From: Streptomyces abyssalis
GTDB taxonomy: Bacteria > Actinomycetota > Actinomycetes > Streptomycetales > Streptomycetaceae
DNA length: 64,000 nt
Direction of reading: 5' to 3'
Assembly: GCF_001751365.1 (NCBI RefSeq)
Contig: NZ_LJGT01000041.1
Coordinates: forward strand, 1,233,045 to 1,297,044
This document shows positions 62,053 through 64,000 of this stretch, piece by piece (the first letter of the stretch is position 1; each line of letters opens with the position of its first letter). The notes under the pieces were generated by a model. That model saw only the letters and a list, made by a program, of their open reading frames with translations. It was not told the DNA's origin and ran no database searches. A program made the translations under genes and the position numbers.

Positions 62053-63975
62053 ATGAGTGAGATGACTGTCTCCGAGCGCGAAGCCCGAGAAGTAGCCGAG
62101 GCCGCACGCGAACAGGACTGGCGCAAGCCCAGCTTCGCCAAGGAAATGTTCCTGGGCCGGTTCCGGCTGGATCTGATCCACCCCCACCCGGAACCTCCCG
62201 CCGAGGACGTACGGCGCGGCGAGGAGTTCCTCACCAAGCTGCGCGACTTCTGCGAGACGACGATCGACGGCTCCCGGATCGAGCGCGAGGACCGCATCCC
62301 CGACGAGGTCGTCACGGGGCTGAAGGACATCGGTGCGCTCGGCATGAAGGTCGGCCCCGAATACGGCGGCCTCGGCCTCACGCAGGTCTACTACAACAAG
62401 GCGCTGGCCATGATCAGCAGCGCCAGCCCAGCCGTCGGAGCGCTGCTCTCCGCCCACCAGTCGATCGGGGTGCCGCAGCCGCTGAAGATGTTCGGCACGC
62501 AGGAGCAGAAGGACACCTTCCTGCCGCGCTGCGCCCGTACGGACATCTCCGCCTTCCTGCTCACGGAGCCCGACGTCGGCTCGGACCCGGCGCGGCTGGC
62601 GACCACCGCGGTGCCCGACGGCGACGACTACGTCCTCGACGGCGTGAAGCTGTGGACCACCAACGGCGTCGTCGCCGACCTGCTCGTCGTCATGGCCCGC
62701 GTGCCGAAGTCCGACGGCCGCAAGGGCGGCATCACGGCCTTCGTCGTCGAGGGCGGCTCCGAGGGCATCACCGTCGAGAACCGCAACACCTTCATGGGCC
62801 TGCGCGGCCTGGAGAACGGCGTCACCCGTCTCCACCAGGTCCGCGTCCCGGCGGCCAACCGCATCGGCAGGGAGGGCGACGGGCTCAAGATCGCGCTCAC
62901 CACCCTCAACACCGGACGGCTCTCGCTGCCCGCGACCTGCGTCGGCGCCGGCAAGTGGTGCCTCAAGGTGGCCCGTGAGTGGGGCGAGGCACGGGTGCAG
63001 TGGGGACGTCCGGTCGCCAAGCACGAGGCCGTCGGCAGCAAGATGTCCTTCATCGCGGCGACGACCTTCGCGCTGGAGGCCGTCCTCGACCTCTCCAGCC
63101 AGATGGCCGACGAAGAGCGCAACGACATCCGTATCGAGGCCGCGCTGGCCAAGCTGTACGGCAGTGAGATGGCGTGGCTCATGGCCGACGAGCTGGTCCA
63201 GATCCGCGGCGGACGGGGCTACGAGACCGCCGAGTCGCTCGCGGCGCGCGGCGAGCGCGGCGTCCCCGCGGAGCAGTTGCTGCGCGATCTGCGGATCAAC
63301 CGCATCTTCGAGGGCTCGACGGAGATCATGCATCTCCTCATCGCCCGGGAGGCCGTCGACGCCCACCTGGCGGTGGCGGGCGACCTGATCGACCCGGACA
63401 AGACGCTCTCCGACAAGCGCCGCGCCGCCATGGCCGCCGGCGGTTTCTACGCCCGCTGGCTGCCCAAACTCGTCGCGGGCCCGGGCCAGTTGCCGGGGAC
63501 CTACGCCGACTTCGGCGAACTGGCCGCGCATCTGCGCTACGTGGAGCGCACCTCGCGCAAGCTCGCCCGTTCCACGTTCTACGCCATGTCGCGGTGGCAG
63601 GGACGCATGGAGACCAAGCAGGGCTTCCTCGGGCGCATCGTGGACATCGGCGCGGAGCTGTTCGCGATGAGCGCGGCGTGCGTACGGGCGGAGAAGCTCC
63701 GGCGCGACGCCCTGAGCAGCGGGCCCGACGGCAGGGCGCCGTACCAGCTGGCCGACGTCTTCTGCAGGCAGGCGAAGGTGCGGGTGGAGGAGCTGTTCGA
63801 CCGGCTCTGGCACAACACCGACGACCTGGACCGCAAGGTCGTCAGCGGCATCCTCGACGGTGCGTACACCTGGCTGGAGGAGGGCATCATCGACCCCTCG
63901 TCCGCGGGGCCGTGGATCTCGGACGCCGTCCCCGGCCCCTCGGCCAAGAAGAACGTGCACAGGCGGATCACCTGA
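62053..63975 (+). CDS. Acyl-CoA dehydrogenase family protein (large form)
   Basis: A 640-residue acyl-CoA dehydrogenase, longer than the usual 380–400. The N-terminal and middle domains are normal: 'EYGGLGLTQVYYNKAL', 'SAFLLTEPDVGSDPARLAT' and 'KLWTTNGVVADLLVVMARV'. The flavin/catalytic part follows with 'IRGGRGYETAESLAARGE' and 'RINRIFEGSTEIMHLLIARE'. A further C-terminal helical domain of about 160 residues is added, as in mycobacterial and very-long-chain types. It oxidises an acyl-CoA to the enoyl-CoA. ATG 62053 is preferred over 62062; both are in frame. Confidence 0.9.
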   Translation: MSEMTVSEREAREVAEAAREQDWRKPSFAKEMFLGRFRLDLIHPHPEPPAEDVRRGEEFLTKLRDFCETTIDGSRIEREDRIPDEVVTGLKDIGALGMKVGPEYGGLGLTQVYYNKALAMISSASPAVGALLSAHQSIGVPQPLKMFGTQEQKDTFLPRCARTDISAFLLTEPDVGSDPARLATTAVPDGDDYVLDGVKLWTTNGVVADLLVVMARVPKSDGRKGGITAFVVEGGSEGITVENRNTFMGLRGLENGVTRLHQVRVPAANRIGREGDGLKIALTTLNTGRLSLPATCVGAGKWCLKVAREWGEARVQWGRPVAKHEAVGSKMSFIAATTFALEAVLDLSSQMADEERNDIRIEAALAKLYGSEMAWLMADELVQIRGGRGYETAESLAARGERGVPAEQLLRDLRINRIFEGSTEIMHLLIAREAVDAHLAVAGDLIDPDKTLSDKRRAAMAAGGFYARWLPKLVAGPGQLPGTYADFGELAAHLRYVERTSRKLARSTFYAMSRWQGRMETKQGFLGRIVDIGAELFAMSAACVRAEKLRRDALSSGPDGRAPYQLADVFCRQAKVRVEELFDRLWHNTDDLDRKVVSGILDGAYTWLEEGIIDPSSAGPWISDAVPGPSAKKNVHRRIT

Positions 63976-64000
63976 CGCCTTCGGCACCCTGGTCCGCCTT

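Noticed and set aside
61083..62060. The metallophosphoesterase read as one 325-residue protein
   Set aside because: The part after about residue 180 is Arg/Pro-rich nonsense, while the true C-terminus with G-H-x-H is in another frame.

Overview
The window is a 64 kb piece of a very GC-rich actinobacterial chromosome, almost certainly Streptomyces or a close relative. The evidence is the gene order rplS – four signal peptidases – yraN/comM/dprA – whiG – rpsB – tsf – pyrH – frr – cdsA – rlmN, strong G/C third-position codon bias, many GTG starts, and the sporulation sigma factor WhiG.

Layout. 1–9.4 kb: ribosomal protein L19, four tandem type I signal peptidases, a DUF2469 protein, YraN/ComM/DprA in overlapping frames, and whiG. 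9.4–16.6 kb: a TetR regulator, an M23-type envelope protein on the opposite strand, then the translation/UMP/phospholipid block rpsB, tsf, pyrH, frr, cdsA. 16.8–18.1 kb: a DJ-1/PfpI protein and a VOC protein. 18.33–23.74 kb: a 5.4 kb integrative element of lower GC inserted at the first codons of rlmN. It is bounded by a perfect 46 bp direct repeat and carries a small membrane protein, a badly frameshifted tyrosine integrase, an excisionase, a membrane-anchored helical protein and a large winged-helix protein with a FokI-like nuclease domain. No DNA methyltransferase is present. 23.7–29 kb: rlmN and a thiamine ABC importer (thiBPQ) preceded by a clear TPP riboswitch. 29–36 kb: a LOG-family protein, an ABC exporter-like pair, a ThDP-dependent decarboxylase/synthase and a sodium:solute symporter.

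36–61 kb is a nitrogen/polyamine catabolic district. It holds two PucR-type regulators, an AsnC/Lrp regulator paired with a class III aminotransferase, three aldehyde dehydrogenases, a complete polyamine ABC importer (PotD-A-B-C) translationally coupled to a PuuB-like FAD oxidoreductase, and GabT. Together they could import putrescine-like amines, convert them to aminoaldehydes, oxidise these to GABA-like acids and pass them to succinate semialdehyde and succinate. Interspersed are an adenosine deaminase-like enzyme, a zinc-ribbon protein, a DUF4190 membrane protein, a C39-like secreted protein, a PAP2 phosphatase and a membrane ATPase. The window ends with a frameshifted metallophosphoesterase and a large acyl-CoA dehydrogenase.

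The best candidate for something undescribed is the rlmN-inserted element and its solitary winged-helix/FokI-like nuclease, probably an anti-phage or anti-plasmid cargo gene. Functional statements rest on motifs and family knowledge; no database search was possible.
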